This document shows, piece by piece, positions 56,708 through 56,840 of a DNA stretch of 56,840 nucleotides. The stretch lies in the NCBI GenBank assembly GCA_947259175.1, contig CAMYKW010000058.1, positions 1-56,840 on the forward strand, in the 5' to 3' direction. Origin of the DNA: an uncultured Gammaproteobacteria bacterium. GTDB taxonomy: Bacteria; Pseudomonadota; Gammaproteobacteria; Arenicellales; JAANXG01. The first letter of the stretch is position 1; the number at the start of each line of letters is the position of its first letter. The position numbers and the translations under genes were made by a program. Below the pieces are notes generated by a model that searched no databases, was not told the origin of the DNA, and saw nothing but the letters and a program-made list of their open reading frames with translations.

Positions 56708-56840
<133 letters not shown>

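Overview
The window looks like a chromosomal segment of a gammaproteobacterium, probably an uncultured or poorly studied free-living one. It runs from the 3' end of a ribosomal RNA operon (23S tail, 5S, strong terminator) to the start of tuf, preceded by tRNA-Thr/Tyr/Gly/Thr genes in the order known from the E. coli thrU-tyrU-glyT-thrT-tufB locus. The birA-coaX-SPOR-tRNA-tuf order, glnS, dusA, cobB and ispG support that placement. Metabolic hints (a phosphoribulokinase-family protein, malate synthase G, a class I PHA synthase, cytochrome c', a YeeE/TsuA-type sulfur importer and a DsrE-like protein) suggest a carbon-storing organism handling sulfur or reduced one-carbon compounds. None of these proves autotrophy, and no Rubisco is present in the window.

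Layout. 1-515: rRNA end. 668-5489: HerA/DUF87-type ATPase and malate synthase G. 6001-7065: orphan FkbO/Hyg5/XanB2-type chorismatase. 7159-11276: cyclic-di-GMP block in which a GGDEF-EAL protein is flanked by two 413-residue DUF3391/HD-GYP paralogues that share an HD-to-QD change. 11419-16882: cobB, then a compact set encoding a small lipoprotein, XpaC-like protein, TelA-like protein, SPFH-GYF protein and membrane zinc-ribbon protein, a probable envelope-stress module. 17172-18869 (minus): YceI, cytochrome b561, YceI. 19019-20690 (minus): glnS with an apparent frameshift. 21221-26276: yjbQ, phaC, DsrE-like gene, GST relic, GGYG-repeat membrane protein and YeeE/TsuA. 27104-30882: NMT1/SsuA-type ABC importer and sulfotransferase. 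31152-35661: TlpA-like lipoprotein, dusA, cytochrome c', dihaem cytochrome c, SRPBCC protein and DsbA/FrnE-like protein. 36024-40715: GldA/F/G-like ABC system with a DUF4340 protein. 41037-44692: ilvD, SH3-anchor protein and ankyrin membrane protein. 45195-46085: phosphoribulokinase-like protein. 46220-51979: a complete liv branched-chain amino-acid ABC operon. 52082-55713: ispG (minus), then birA-coaX-SPOR. 56049-56840: tRNAs and the tuf start.

The most unusual non-coding content is a family of CTAG-bounded, MITE-like repeats. Two copies (35776-36023 and 40712-40905) have 22-bp imperfect terminal inverted repeats. A truncated copy at about 34295-34391 seems to supply the start codon and first codons of a gene. 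A relative at 43483 is expanded into four tandem 84-bp units bounded by a perfect 29-bp inverted repeat. Two of these elements begin exactly at the TAG stop codon of the upstream gene, and one ends immediately before the ATG of the next gene. A second repeat type, short GC-rich hairpins, clusters at 9836-9982.

All calls come from reading the sequence and translations by eye and from knowledge of the families; no database search was run.
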